Source: JAYWGN01 sp043778255
GTDB lineage: Bacteria > Bacteroidota > Bacteroidia > Chitinophagales > Chitinophagaceae
DNA length: 28,534 nucleotides
Direction: 5' to 3'
Assembly (NCBI GenBank): GCA_043778255.1
Contig: JAYWGN010000037.1
Span: 1-28,534 of the forward strand
In this document: piece after piece, positions 7,785 to 14,242 of the stretch
How positions within the stretch are numbered: position 1 is the stretch's first letter
How the letters are laid out: each line of letters opens with the position of its first letter
Made by a program: the position numbers and the translations under genes
The notes under the pieces: model-generated
Seen by the model: the letters and a program-made list of their open reading frames with translations, nothing else
Database searches by the model: none
Told to the model about the DNA's origin: nothing

Positions 7785-7815
7785 ATTGCAAATATAAAGT
7801 AATTTTTTAAATTTG
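7785..7815 (+). promoter_or_regulatory. Bacteroidetes-type promoter of the Abi/HEPN gene
   Basis: The -7 box TAAATTTG (7808-7815) fits the Bacteroidetes consensus TAnnTTTG exactly. ATTG (7785-7788) resembles the -33 TTTG, 19 bp upstream. Transcription would start only a few bases before the ATG at 7823, giving an almost leaderless mRNA. Confidence 0.55.
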
Positions 7816-7822
7816 CAGTAAT

Positions 7823-8479
7823 ATGAAAAATGAAAATTTGGAAAGACTGCTTTCTGAAAAAAGACTGGATACTTATTACAAATTGTTTAATGGCGACAAA
7901 AACAAGGCGATTGAATATTATAAACTAAACACAAAAGTTTCAGAGGCTTTTTATCCAATGCTTGCAAATTTAGAAATTGCACTACGAAATTCAGTTCATC
8001 AATCTTTTGTAGTTCGTTTTGACACTGAAAACTGGTTTGAAACTGTCGAATATCAAGACTTGGCAGACCAAATAAAAATTGCACAATCTAAAATAATAAG
8101 GAGTAAACAACAGCTTAGTTGTGACAAAATAGTTGCTGAATTAACTTTTGGTTTTTGGACTTCTTTATTTAACAAACAATATGCAAAACTTTTTTGGCGA
8201 CCATTAATGTTTGCCTTTAAAGAATTGGATAATGAAGAAAAGCAAAGAGATAAAATTGCTTACAAGCTAAATCAGGTAAGAAAATTCAGGAACAGAGTAT
8301 TTCATTATGAACCAATTTGCAATAACTTACTTGCTTTAAAAACAAATTATACCAATATAGTTGACATTCTAAATTGGCTTGACAAAGACTTGGTAGCTTG
8401 GACATTGACAAACGAAAACTTTGAAATCCTTTATAAGAAAGCTGTTGATTTTAGAAAGTATATGAAGCACTTCTGCTAA
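7823..8479 (+). CDS. Abi-like (Abi_2/AbiD-AbiF-type) HEPN-domain protein
   Basis: A 218-residue all-helical protein resembling the Abi_2 group of abortive-infection proteins. An early conserved-looking stretch LANLEIALRNSVHQSF (48-62) and the later KFRNRVFHYEPI (154-165) fit the family. The latter contains R156-N157-x3-H161, the R-x4-6-H signature of HEPN ribonucleases. Such proteins can stop phage growth by cutting RNA in infected cells, so that role is inferred. No second toxin or antitoxin gene adjoins it. Its wording of codons looks plainer than the neighbouring core genes, and it sits between hutH and fabH as a single-gene insertion, so acquisition by transfer is plausible. A HEPN protein with another role cannot be excluded. 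Confidence 0.7.
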   Translation: MKNENLERLLSEKRLDTYYKLFNGDKNKAIEYYKLNTKVSEAFYPMLANLEIALRNSVHQSFVVRFDTENWFETVEYQDLADQIKIAQSKIIRSKQQLSCDKIVAELTFGFWTSLFNKQYAKLFWRPLMFAFKELDNEEKQRDKIAYKLNQVRKFRNRVFHYEPICNNLLALKTNYTNIVDILNWLDKDLVAWTLTNENFEILYKKAVDFRKYMKHFC

Positions 8480-8566
8480 CATGTGGTTTTTTCGAATGAA
8501 GCAGGACTGATGCTGTAAGTGAGGCAGCGGGAATACTACTCCCATACCTTCACAAAGCCCAGTATG

Positions 8567-9556
8567 TTACACCCCCCACTTTACCCATGTAGCACCCCAA
8601 GTAAAGCCACCACCAAATGCTGCTAATATAAGGTTGTCGCCTTGGTGTAATTTGCTCTCATAATCCCATAAGCAAAGTGGAATGGTAGCTGCTGTAGTGT
8701 TACCATATTTTTCAATATTTATCATTACTTTTTCTTTAGGTAAGTTCATACGGTTGGCTGTAGCATCTATAATACGTAGGTTGGCTTGGTGCGGCACTAG
8801 CCAGGCAATGTCATCGGCGGTAAGGTTGTTTTTTTGCAGCAAAGCTGCACTTACATCAGCCATACCTTTTACTGCAAATTTAAAAACCGTTTGTCCCTCT
8901 TGGTAGGCATAATGTTCCTTAGCCATTACGGTTTCTATTGTGCTAGGTTTTACACTACCACCTGCTTTCATGTGTAGGTAATCTTTACCACTCCCATCGC
9001 TTTTGAGCATACTGTCCAATACCCCAAAGCCTTTGTAGTTGGGTTCAAGTAGTACGGCACCAGCACCATCGCCAAATATAATACAGGTGGCACGGTCGGT
9101 GTAGTCAATAATGGCACTCATTTTATCGGCACCTACTACTATTACATTTTTATATCGGCCACTTTCTATAAGGCTAGCACCGGTGGTAAGGGCAAATAAA
9201 AATCCGCTACAAGCAGCACTAATATCAAAGCCCCAGGCATTTTTTGCACCTATTTTATGGCATACAATATTGGCTGTGGCAGGAAACACCATATCGGGTG
9301 TAACGGTGGCTACTATTAAGCACTCAATATCAAGTGGGTCAAGTCCACGTTTTTTGCATAGTTCAAGTACGGCTGGTACCACCATATCACTAGTGCCTAG
9401 GCCTTCGCCTTTAAGTATGCGGCGTTCACTAATGCCAGTACGGCTTCGTATCCATTCATCGTTAGTGTCCACCATTTTTGCAAGGTCAAAGTTGGTAAGT
9501 GTATCAGTAGGCACATAGCCACCTACAGCAGTAATAGCAGCGGTACAGGTAAGCAT
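8567..9556 (-). CDS. fabH: 3-oxoacyl-[acyl-carrier-protein] synthase III (KAS III)
   Basis: Starts type II fatty acid synthesis by condensing an acyl-CoA with malonyl-ACP. The 329-residue protein has all three catalytic residues: C116 (ISAACSGFLFAL), H256 (VPHQANLRI) and N286 (KYGNTTAATIPL). The C-terminal GGGFTWGATWVKW motif is typical of FabH. It lacks the plsX, rpmF or fabD neighbours found beside fabH in many bacteria, and here it sits between two accessory genes (the Abi-like gene and the immunity gene). The start ATG is followed by the usual TAAITAVGGYVP sequence. Many Bacteroidota carry several FabH paralogues, so this may or may not be the main initiator enzyme. Confidence 0.95.
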   Translation of the reverse strand: MLTCTAAITAVGGYVPTDTLTNFDLAKMVDTNDEWIRSRTGISERRILKGEGLGTSDMVVPAVLELCKKRGLDPLDIECLIVATVTPDMVFPATANIVCHKIGAKNAWGFDISAACSGFLFALTTGASLIESGRYKNVIVVGADKMSAIIDYTDRATCIIFGDGAGAVLLEPNYKGFGVLDSMLKSDGSGKDYLHMKAGGSVKPSTIETVMAKEHYAYQEGQTVFKFAVKGMADVSAALLQKNNLTADDIAWLVPHQANLRIIDATANRMNLPKEKVMINIEKYGNTTAATIPLCLWDYESKLHQGDNLILAAFGGGFTWGATWVKWGV

Positions 9557-9583
9557 ATAATTTTATTAGTTTTGTATTGTTTT

Positions 9584-9601
9584 TTTTGCTTCGCAAAATT
9601 A
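9584..9601 (-). promoter_or_regulatory. Candidate fabH promoter box overlapping a CTTCG hairpin
   Basis: On the minus strand TAATTTTG (9594-9601) fits the Bacteroidetes -7 consensus TAnnTTTG, 37 bp before the fabH ATG. It overlaps a perfect small hairpin on the plus strand, TTTTGC-TTC-GCAAAA (9584-9598), which would lie at the start of the fabH leader. No convincing -33 box is visible. Confidence 0.4.
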
Positions 9602-9762
9602 ACATACTATTTGTATTTATTTTGGTAAAATAATAATGTAGTAATAAAGCACTTATGAAATTTCATTTTTAAAAGGTTAAGCAAAATTAAATATGCAGTT
9701 GGGACTTGGGTACTTTAAAATCAAAAGTTGTGTGTCAATAGAAGGAAAGAATTACTTTCAAA

Positions 9763-10431
9763 TTATTTGTTGTTTTGTAAATTTAGTTCCATAAATCCTA
9801 TTCCTGTCATGCCAGATTCTTCAATGATAGTTTTCAACCTTTCAGAAATAATGAAACATAATGCAAAATCTTCAACCATTTTGAGTGCAAAGAAATCAAA
9901 ATTCCAATCTTTATTTATTACTAGTTTTATTATTTCATAAGGTTCACCACCTTTTTTTTCATATTCAATAAGTTCATTTTTATTTTTAAATTTGAGAGGA
10001 TTCTTTCTACTTTTATTTAATGGCCCAATGTTTTCCCATACATAAAATTCTGACTCATGAAAGTCAATACAATCAAGTGCTTCAAATTTGGGTTTAACAA
10101 AATAGTAATCCAATTTCTCATTATTTAATGTCGTAAAAGAGGTTCTAAAATAAGACATTTCATAAATTATGTTATTATCAAATATTTTTTTCAAATCATT
10201 ACTTATAATTAAAGTTATAATGTAGCTACTATTAAGTATATCTGTAATTTTACTCGTTTTTTTATATTGATAAAGTTTTGGAAGCAGCATTTCAACATCA
10301 TTTCCTATAAATAAAGGCTTTTTTAAGATAGCGTTTGGCTTATAAAAGTTATTATCTAAGTCCGTTTTGAAATTTGGAAATGTGCCATACATTTTTCTGC
10401 TAATTGGCTCAAATAATTTATAATATTTCAT
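9763..10431 (-). CDS. Probable Imm11-type (DUF1629-like) immunity protein
   Basis: A 222-residue soluble protein without a signal peptide. Two blocks recall the Imm11/DUF1629 family of polymorphic-toxin immunity proteins: DYYFVKPKFEALDCIDFHESEF (about 108-129) and the C-terminal ISERLKTIIEESGMTGIGF (195-213). It is the gene immediately downstream of the AHH-nuclease toxin on the same strand, 119 bp apart, which is where an immunity gene is expected. It would bind and neutralise the nuclease in the cytoplasm or periplasm of the producer. The family match is from memory of the motif, so the label is firm on position and moderate on family. It is AT-richer than the core genes, consistent with an accessory origin. 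Confidence 0.7.
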   Translation of the reverse strand: MKYYKLFEPISRKMYGTFPNFKTDLDNNFYKPNAILKKPLFIGNDVEMLLPKLYQYKKTSKITDILNSSYIITLIISNDLKKIFDNNIIYEMSYFRTSFTTLNNEKLDYYFVKPKFEALDCIDFHESEFYVWENIGPLNKSRKNPLKFKNKNELIEYEKKGGEPYEIIKLVINKDWNFDFFALKMVEDFALCFIISERLKTIIEESGMTGIGFMELNLQNNK

Positions 10432-10508
10432 GATTAAAATAATAAAGCAATTTGTGTGGCCGAGTAAGATGGATGGGCAATAAATAAATTCCTAATTTCA
10501 TTAATTAA

Positions 10509-10530
10509 ATTAAATACTGCTGTATTTAAT
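10509..10530. repeat. Perfect hairpin between toxin and immunity genes
   Basis: A 9-bp stem, ATTAAATAC with its reverse complement GTATTTAAT, around a 4-nt loop TGCT. It lies just 3' of the toxin stop codon (10551) in the 119-bp gap before the immunity gene. It could stabilise or partly end the toxin mRNA. The pure AT stem without a T-tract on the minus strand argues against a strong terminator. Confidence 0.6.
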
Positions 10531-10550
10531 GAATTTGTATTAGTTGAATT

Positions 10551-12305
10551 CTATGCCCAAATTGTAATTAATCGTGCTTTAACTCTTGCATCATATGCAG
10601 GGTGTGAACCAGGAACTAAAATGAAAACACCATTTTCGGGTTGGTTCATATGAAAGAATCCTTTTCCACCTAAAGTTTGAATTGCTTCACTACCTGGTTG
10701 ATTATCCACACAAATATTTACCGGAATGATATGGTGAGCAATTCTTGGGTCGCCTTTTGGAATACCTAATATATCTCGTAATTGATTCCTATTGCCAAAA
10801 GTAATTCTATTTGTTACATTATCTTTAAACCAAACAATGTCAATTTTTTTGCCATTTGGATTAGATATAGTTTTTCTTTTAAATTCAATTGCGGTTAAAT
10901 TAGTTGTAGGGGTTATTACACTTTGGTTTATAAAAAATCCATATAGTCCTTGTCCACTAATTGTTTGCAAATAATTAGTGTTTAAATTGGCAATCGATGT
11001 GCCATTTGCTGTATTATTTAATTTACTTGAATGTAAATGATAAAACGAATAAAGATAGTGTTGAGTGGGTGTAAATAAAGGGTTTATATCTGCACTTGAA
11101 GCAGCATGAAAAGTAAAAATACTCCAAAAAATTTCTGCTTTTTGAGCATTCGTTCCTATTGTAATAGTCGGTGCATATTGTTTTAATAAATTGTATTCAA
11201 TTTCTGTATAGGCATATATTGAAGATAAACTAGAAGCTACTATTGTAGCTTTAGCTGCTTGCATTGCATCAAAAGGGGTGTAACCTACTGGCATAGGGTC
11301 TTCATCTATATTTATATTCCTACTTTCTTCTAAAAAATCCAAAATAATTTGTGCATCTGTAGGGTGATTATTGAGCCAGTTTTTTTCTGTAATATTCAAT
11401 TGTAAAAGCGTTGTTAAAGTCAAGCAGTTTGCACTGTAACTTACTGGTTGCCAGCCTCCACCTCCACCTCCCCCCGTTATACCTCCCCCAGTTTGTACAT
11501 TTAAATAATCGGTAAAGCAACTAATTTCTGTGGTAGTGTAGCTATACCAAGTAACACACATATCACATCCATCACAAGTTCCACTTGAGCATGAACCTGT
11601 GTTAGTGCAATGATTATCCGTACCTATATTTATGACAGTAACACCATTACAAATACTAGTACCTAGCAAATTATTTCTACTTGAATTAAGGGTAGGCTCA
11701 ATTTTAACATATCGTGTTATTTTGTTTGTGTCATTATAATTACTTGAATTGTGAAATAATTTTTTATCATTTATTTGAAATAAAGTGCTGTTAAAGACAT
11801 TATATGACAGTTGCATGTAAAGTAGGCTTACTTTTTCAGCATCGTTAAGTAATGTATTTGAATTGCTAAAATCAACGGATCTATATTCTGATTTATTATG
11901 AAATTCTAAATTTACACTATCGTTAATTGTAGCTTCTAAGTAAAAATGTACTGTCGTATCATTATTTTGAACTAAAGGAATTACAACTATTGTATCATTA
12001 GTAGCGTAAGTTGAACGAGATACGTATGTCTTCCCACTATTAAATATAATTCCTTTATTCCAATAAGCAAATCCATATTTTTTAATAATATTTTCTACAA
12101 ACTTTTTATTCCTACTTTTTACTTCATTTAGTACTCTACTCATAATTGGGTCGGTAGAAACATTTTTTGTGAAAAACAATTCTATATTATTGATCGATTG
12201 TTCATTTTGTACACTTTCAATTTTTTTGCAATTTATTTTTATGCTACATATTATTATTATTAAAATTAAATAAAGTAATTTTTTTAACAAAGTAATTTTA
12301 AACAT
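10551..12305 (-). CDS. Polymorphic toxin: lipoprotein-like N-terminus, Cys-rich and Gly-rich linker, C-terminal AHH nuclease
   Basis: A 584-residue secreted protein. It opens with a strong hydrophobic signal (residues 10-20) and a possible lipidated C26 (weak lipobox KINC) or C20. Residues 40-210 form a beta-containing domain of unknown role. A Cys cluster follows (C219, C233, C239, C244, C247, C250, C263), then a glycine run (273-284) and a helical block opening NITEKNWLNNHPTDAQI. The last 62 residues match the AHH nuclease of the HNH/Endo VII superfamily: A523-H524-H525 (AHHIIP), then N558 (ENG) and H568 (GSHPAYD). The lack of Rhs, VgrG, PAAR or type IX C-terminal domains leaves the delivery route open; surface lipoprotein display is possible. 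The adjacent gene probably gives immunity. An IS lies 30 bp before the start codon. Confidence 0.8.
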   Translation of the reverse strand: MFKITLLKKLLYLILIIIICSIKINCKKIESVQNEQSINNIELFFTKNVSTDPIMSRVLNEVKSRNKKFVENIIKKYGFAYWNKGIIFNSGKTYVSRSTYATNDTIVVIPLVQNNDTTVHFYLEATINDSVNLEFHNKSEYRSVDFSNSNTLLNDAEKVSLLYMQLSYNVFNSTLFQINDKKLFHNSSNYNDTNKITRYVKIEPTLNSSRNNLLGTSICNGVTVINIGTDNHCTNTGSCSSGTCDGCDMCVTWYSYTTTEISCFTDYLNVQTGGGITGGGGGGGWQPVSYSANCLTLTTLLQLNITEKNWLNNHPTDAQIILDFLEESRNINIDEDPMPVGYTPFDAMQAAKATIVASSLSSIYAYTEIEYNLLKQYAPTITIGTNAQKAEIFWSIFTFHAASSADINPLFTPTQHYLYSFYHLHSSKLNNTANGTSIANLNTNYLQTISGQGLYGFFINQSVITPTTNLTAIEFKRKTISNPNGKKIDIVWFKDNVTNRITFGNRNQLRDILGIPKGDPRIAHHIIPVNICVDNQPGSEAIQTLGGKGFFHMNQPENGVFILVPGSHPAYDARVKARLITIWA

Positions 12306-12335
12306 AATTTTTGTTTTATTGAATAAAGTTATATA

Positions 12336-12343
12336 ACAAATTC
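12336..12343. repeat. Left 8-bp target site duplication of the IS1595 element
   Basis: ACAAATTC, identical to 13383-13390 on the other side of the element. Perfect 8-bp duplication is the IS1595-family rule and indicates a single, fairly recent insertion with no later rearrangement. Confidence 0.93.
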
Positions 12344-13382
12344 AATGACTATCCGCTATTAGCAGCAGTACTGAACCAAGCCCCAGATATAGCTGAAATA
12401 ACTAATCTATTAAATAGACCTACCCCAAAGTTACGTCGGTTAAATTTGAAACAAAATTCGTTTAAATAGTTCTGCATATATCGGTTATTTACGTGATGGT
12501 GCAAACCTAGTATTTTCTTTTTTGCATTGCTTATGGCTATATGAACCCAAGGTAAAACTGTTGCAACTTTAGCTTTATCCTCTACAATTATTGCTGTATG
12601 TTTTTTTGTAAACTCTTTTAAAACCCTATAACTAGTTTTGCCATCTGTTATTACTTCGGCTGTTTTACTAACCATTTTTTGGGCTTCATAAGAAATATCA
12701 ACCTTGGCTAATGCTTCCACTACATTCATTTTTAAGTAGCCTGGCTTAGTTTTAGGTTTCCCTTTTTTATGCAAATGAGCTGGAATTGGTGTTGATGAAA
12801 CGGCTACAATTACTTTTACTTGTCTATCTAATTCCTTTACAGGCTTAACTTCTAGTGATTCAGTGGTATTTTTTTTACGAATACCTGCAAAAAAACCCTC
12901 ATCCATTTCTACAAAATCATTTAGCTTATAGTGTGCATCTCTATTGCCCATACTTATTCTTAGTTTATGCATCAAACACCATATAGGTTCATATCGTTTA
13001 TGCCTTAACAACCTTTGCATTTTCAAGGCAAAAAATCCTTTTTTCGTTAATGACATAAAATAAATTGCCCAAAGCCATTTTTTGTAAGGCAAATTAGAAT
13101 TCTCCATAACTGTACCACATTTTAAACTAATAGCACTCCGACACTTTTTGCATTGCCAACGACTTACACTACTAATCCAATAATGATGAGAACCTTTACA
13201 TTTTCTACATATAATGCCAGCAGCTTCTCTTTCTTCTTTAAAATATTGCTTACATTCTGCCTCAGTGGCGTATAAACTGAAAAAATTATCTATTTGCATA
13301 ATCTAATTATTTTAGCAAAATTACTAAAGATATTGGTTATACATTAATTTATTTTTCTTGCTATTAATAAAGGATAGTCATT
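12344..13382 (-). mobile_element. Complete IS1595-family insertion sequence, 1039 bp
   Basis: Bounded by inverted repeats that begin AATGACTATCC at both ends. The match continues imperfectly to 22 bp (18 of 22 identical; left 12344-12365, right 13361-13382). Outside them lie perfect 8-bp direct repeats ACAAATTC. One intact transposase gene fills most of it. The left inverted repeat overlaps the transposase stop codon, and the right end holds about 80 bp of upstream region. It splits the space between the toxin gene (start at 12305) and ruvA. There is no passenger gene. Confidence 0.95.
12349..13299 (-). CDS. IS1595-family transposase (ISXO2-like DDE domain)
   Basis: A 316-residue transposase. 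The N-terminal zinc ribbon has C31, C34, C50 and C53 (CRKC then CKKC). The ISXO2-like catalytic domain follows: D133 in FVEMDEGFFAG, D219 in EVITDGKTSYR, then PWVHIAISNAKKKILGLHHHV (H253, N258) and YLNEFCFKFNRR, where E281 or N258 supplies the third catalytic position of this family. It is full length, with no frameshift, so it is probably active. The ATG at 13299 is well placed before the zinc ribbon, and the stop codon is inside the left terminal inverted repeat. Confidence 0.95.
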   Translation of the reverse strand: MQIDNFFSLYATEAECKQYFKEEREAAGIICRKCKGSHHYWISSVSRWQCKKCRSAISLKCGTVMENSNLPYKKWLWAIYFMSLTKKGFFALKMQRLLRHKRYEPIWCLMHKLRISMGNRDAHYKLNDFVEMDEGFFAGIRKKNTTESLEVKPVKELDRQVKVIVAVSSTPIPAHLHKKGKPKTKPGYLKMNVVEALAKVDISYEAQKMVSKTAEVITDGKTSYRVLKEFTKKHTAIIVEDKAKVATVLPWVHIAISNAKKKILGLHHHVNNRYMQNYLNEFCFKFNRRNFGVGLFNRLVISAISGAWFSTAANSG

Positions 13383-13390
13383 ACAAATTC
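13383..13390. repeat. Right 8-bp target site duplication of the IS1595 element
   Basis: ACAAATTC, matching 12336-12343 exactly. Removing the element and one copy restores a continuous AT-rich spacer between the toxin gene and ruvA. Confidence 0.93.
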
Positions 13391-13470
13391 AATATTTCTA
13401 ATTTATTTTTATTTATATTTATTACAACTATCAAACCCCATTTCCACCCCAATCCACCCACCCTAACACC

Positions 13471-13491
13471 TATTTTTTTGTTAAAAAAATA
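13471..13491. repeat. Perfect T/A hairpin upstream of ruvA
   Basis: TATTTTTTT, loop GTT, AAAAAAATA: a 9-bp perfect stem about 85 bp before ruvA. It follows a C-rich stretch (about 13435-13470) that is unusual for this genome. It could be a weak bidirectional transcription barrier separating the accessory island from ruvA. Confidence 0.5.
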
Positions 13492-13543
13492 ATAGAACTT
13501 GGCTTTATAGTTAACAAAGGGTTAATTTACAAGGTAAATACAA

Positions 13544-13551
13544 TATTTTTG
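13544..13551 (+). promoter_or_regulatory. Candidate -7 promoter box of ruvA
   Basis: TATTTTTG fits the Bacteroidetes consensus TAnnTTTG, 25 bp before the ruvA ATG. The -33 position shows only a weak match (GTTA at 13521-13524). It may drive both ruvA and sprA. Confidence 0.45.
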
Positions 13552-13576
13552 TACCTATTATTACCACTCTTACAAT

Positions 13577-14179
13577 ATGATAGCCTACCTCAAAGGAAGT
13601 TTTGAATTTAAAAGCCCCGCCGTATTATATGTAAACGTACACGGTGTAGGTTACGAAGTATTTATAAGCCTACATACATTTACCGCACTACAGCATCTGC
13701 CCGAAGGGCTAGTATATACCTACTTACAAATAAAAGAAGATGCCCATACCTTGTATGGCTTTGCCGATTTGCAAGAAAAAGAAATGTTTTTACACTTACT
13801 AAGTGTAAGTGGTATAGGTGCTAATACAGCCCGTATGATGCTTAGTGCCACCAAACCAGATGATATAAGCCGTGCCATTATTAATGGCGATACTAAGCTA
13901 CTAGAAAGTATAAAAGGTATTGGTAAAAAAACTGCTGAACGTACCGTACTTGAACTTAAAGATAAACTAGCTAAACTCCCCAATGCCGAAGCCCTAACAT
14001 TAGGTGCTACCACTGGTGCATTTGGCATAAGCAATAAAGAAAAAGATGCTGCCAATGCTTTACTAGCCCTAGGTATAGCCCGCAATATGGGCGAACAAGC
14101 TGTAAAAAAAGCAGTGGCTTTGCTGCAACCCGATAGTAAAGTGGAAGATATTATAAAAAAAGCCCTACAATTGCTATAA
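13577..14179 (+). CDS. ruvA: Holliday junction branch migration protein RuvA
   Basis: The DNA-binding subunit of the RuvABC complex, which binds the four-way junction and loads the RuvB motor during recombination repair. The 200-residue protein is complete. The N-terminal OB fold (1-62) includes the acidic pin E54-D55 (KEDAHTLYGF). Two helix-hairpin-helix motifs follow at 75-86 (LSVSGIGANTAR) and 110-121 (ESIKGIGKKTAE). The C-terminal three-helix domain that contacts RuvB spans about 152-200. It is 63 bp upstream of sprA on the same strand, an arrangement I know from other Bacteroidetes such as Flavobacterium johnsoniae, and it marks the return to core genome after the island. Confidence 0.97.
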   Translation: MIAYLKGSFEFKSPAVLYVNVHGVGYEVFISLHTFTALQHLPEGLVYTYLQIKEDAHTLYGFADLQEKEMFLHLLSVSGIGANTARMMLSATKPDDISRAIINGDTKLLESIKGIGKKTAERTVLELKDKLAKLPNAEALTLGATTGAFGISNKEKDAANALLALGIARNMGEQAVKKAVALLQPDSKVEDIIKKALQLL

Positions 14180-14242
14180 AATCCACCCCTACTACAATAA
14201 TATACCCAACTAAATAGTTATAACATAACGTCTTACTAATAC

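Noticed and set aside
7736..8564. ACCCAGT/ACTGGGT and CCCAGTA motifs around the Abi-like gene as possible element ends.
   Set aside because: Only 7 bp long, not placed symmetrically, and no target duplication was found.
6152..9556. HutH-like lyase and FabH as part of a flexirubin or aryl-polyene cluster.
   Set aside because: They are on opposite strands, separated by an accessory gene, and FabH has the features of the ordinary fatty-acid initiator; no other pathway genes are present.
9655..9666. The 12-bp palindrome ATGAAATTTCAT downstream of the immunity gene.
   Set aside because: A short AT palindrome without loop or T-tract; expected by chance in this composition.
13720..14085. A 121-residue minus-strand open frame inside ruvA.
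   Set aside because: A shadow of the conserved ruvA frame with Ser/Leu-rich, non-family composition.
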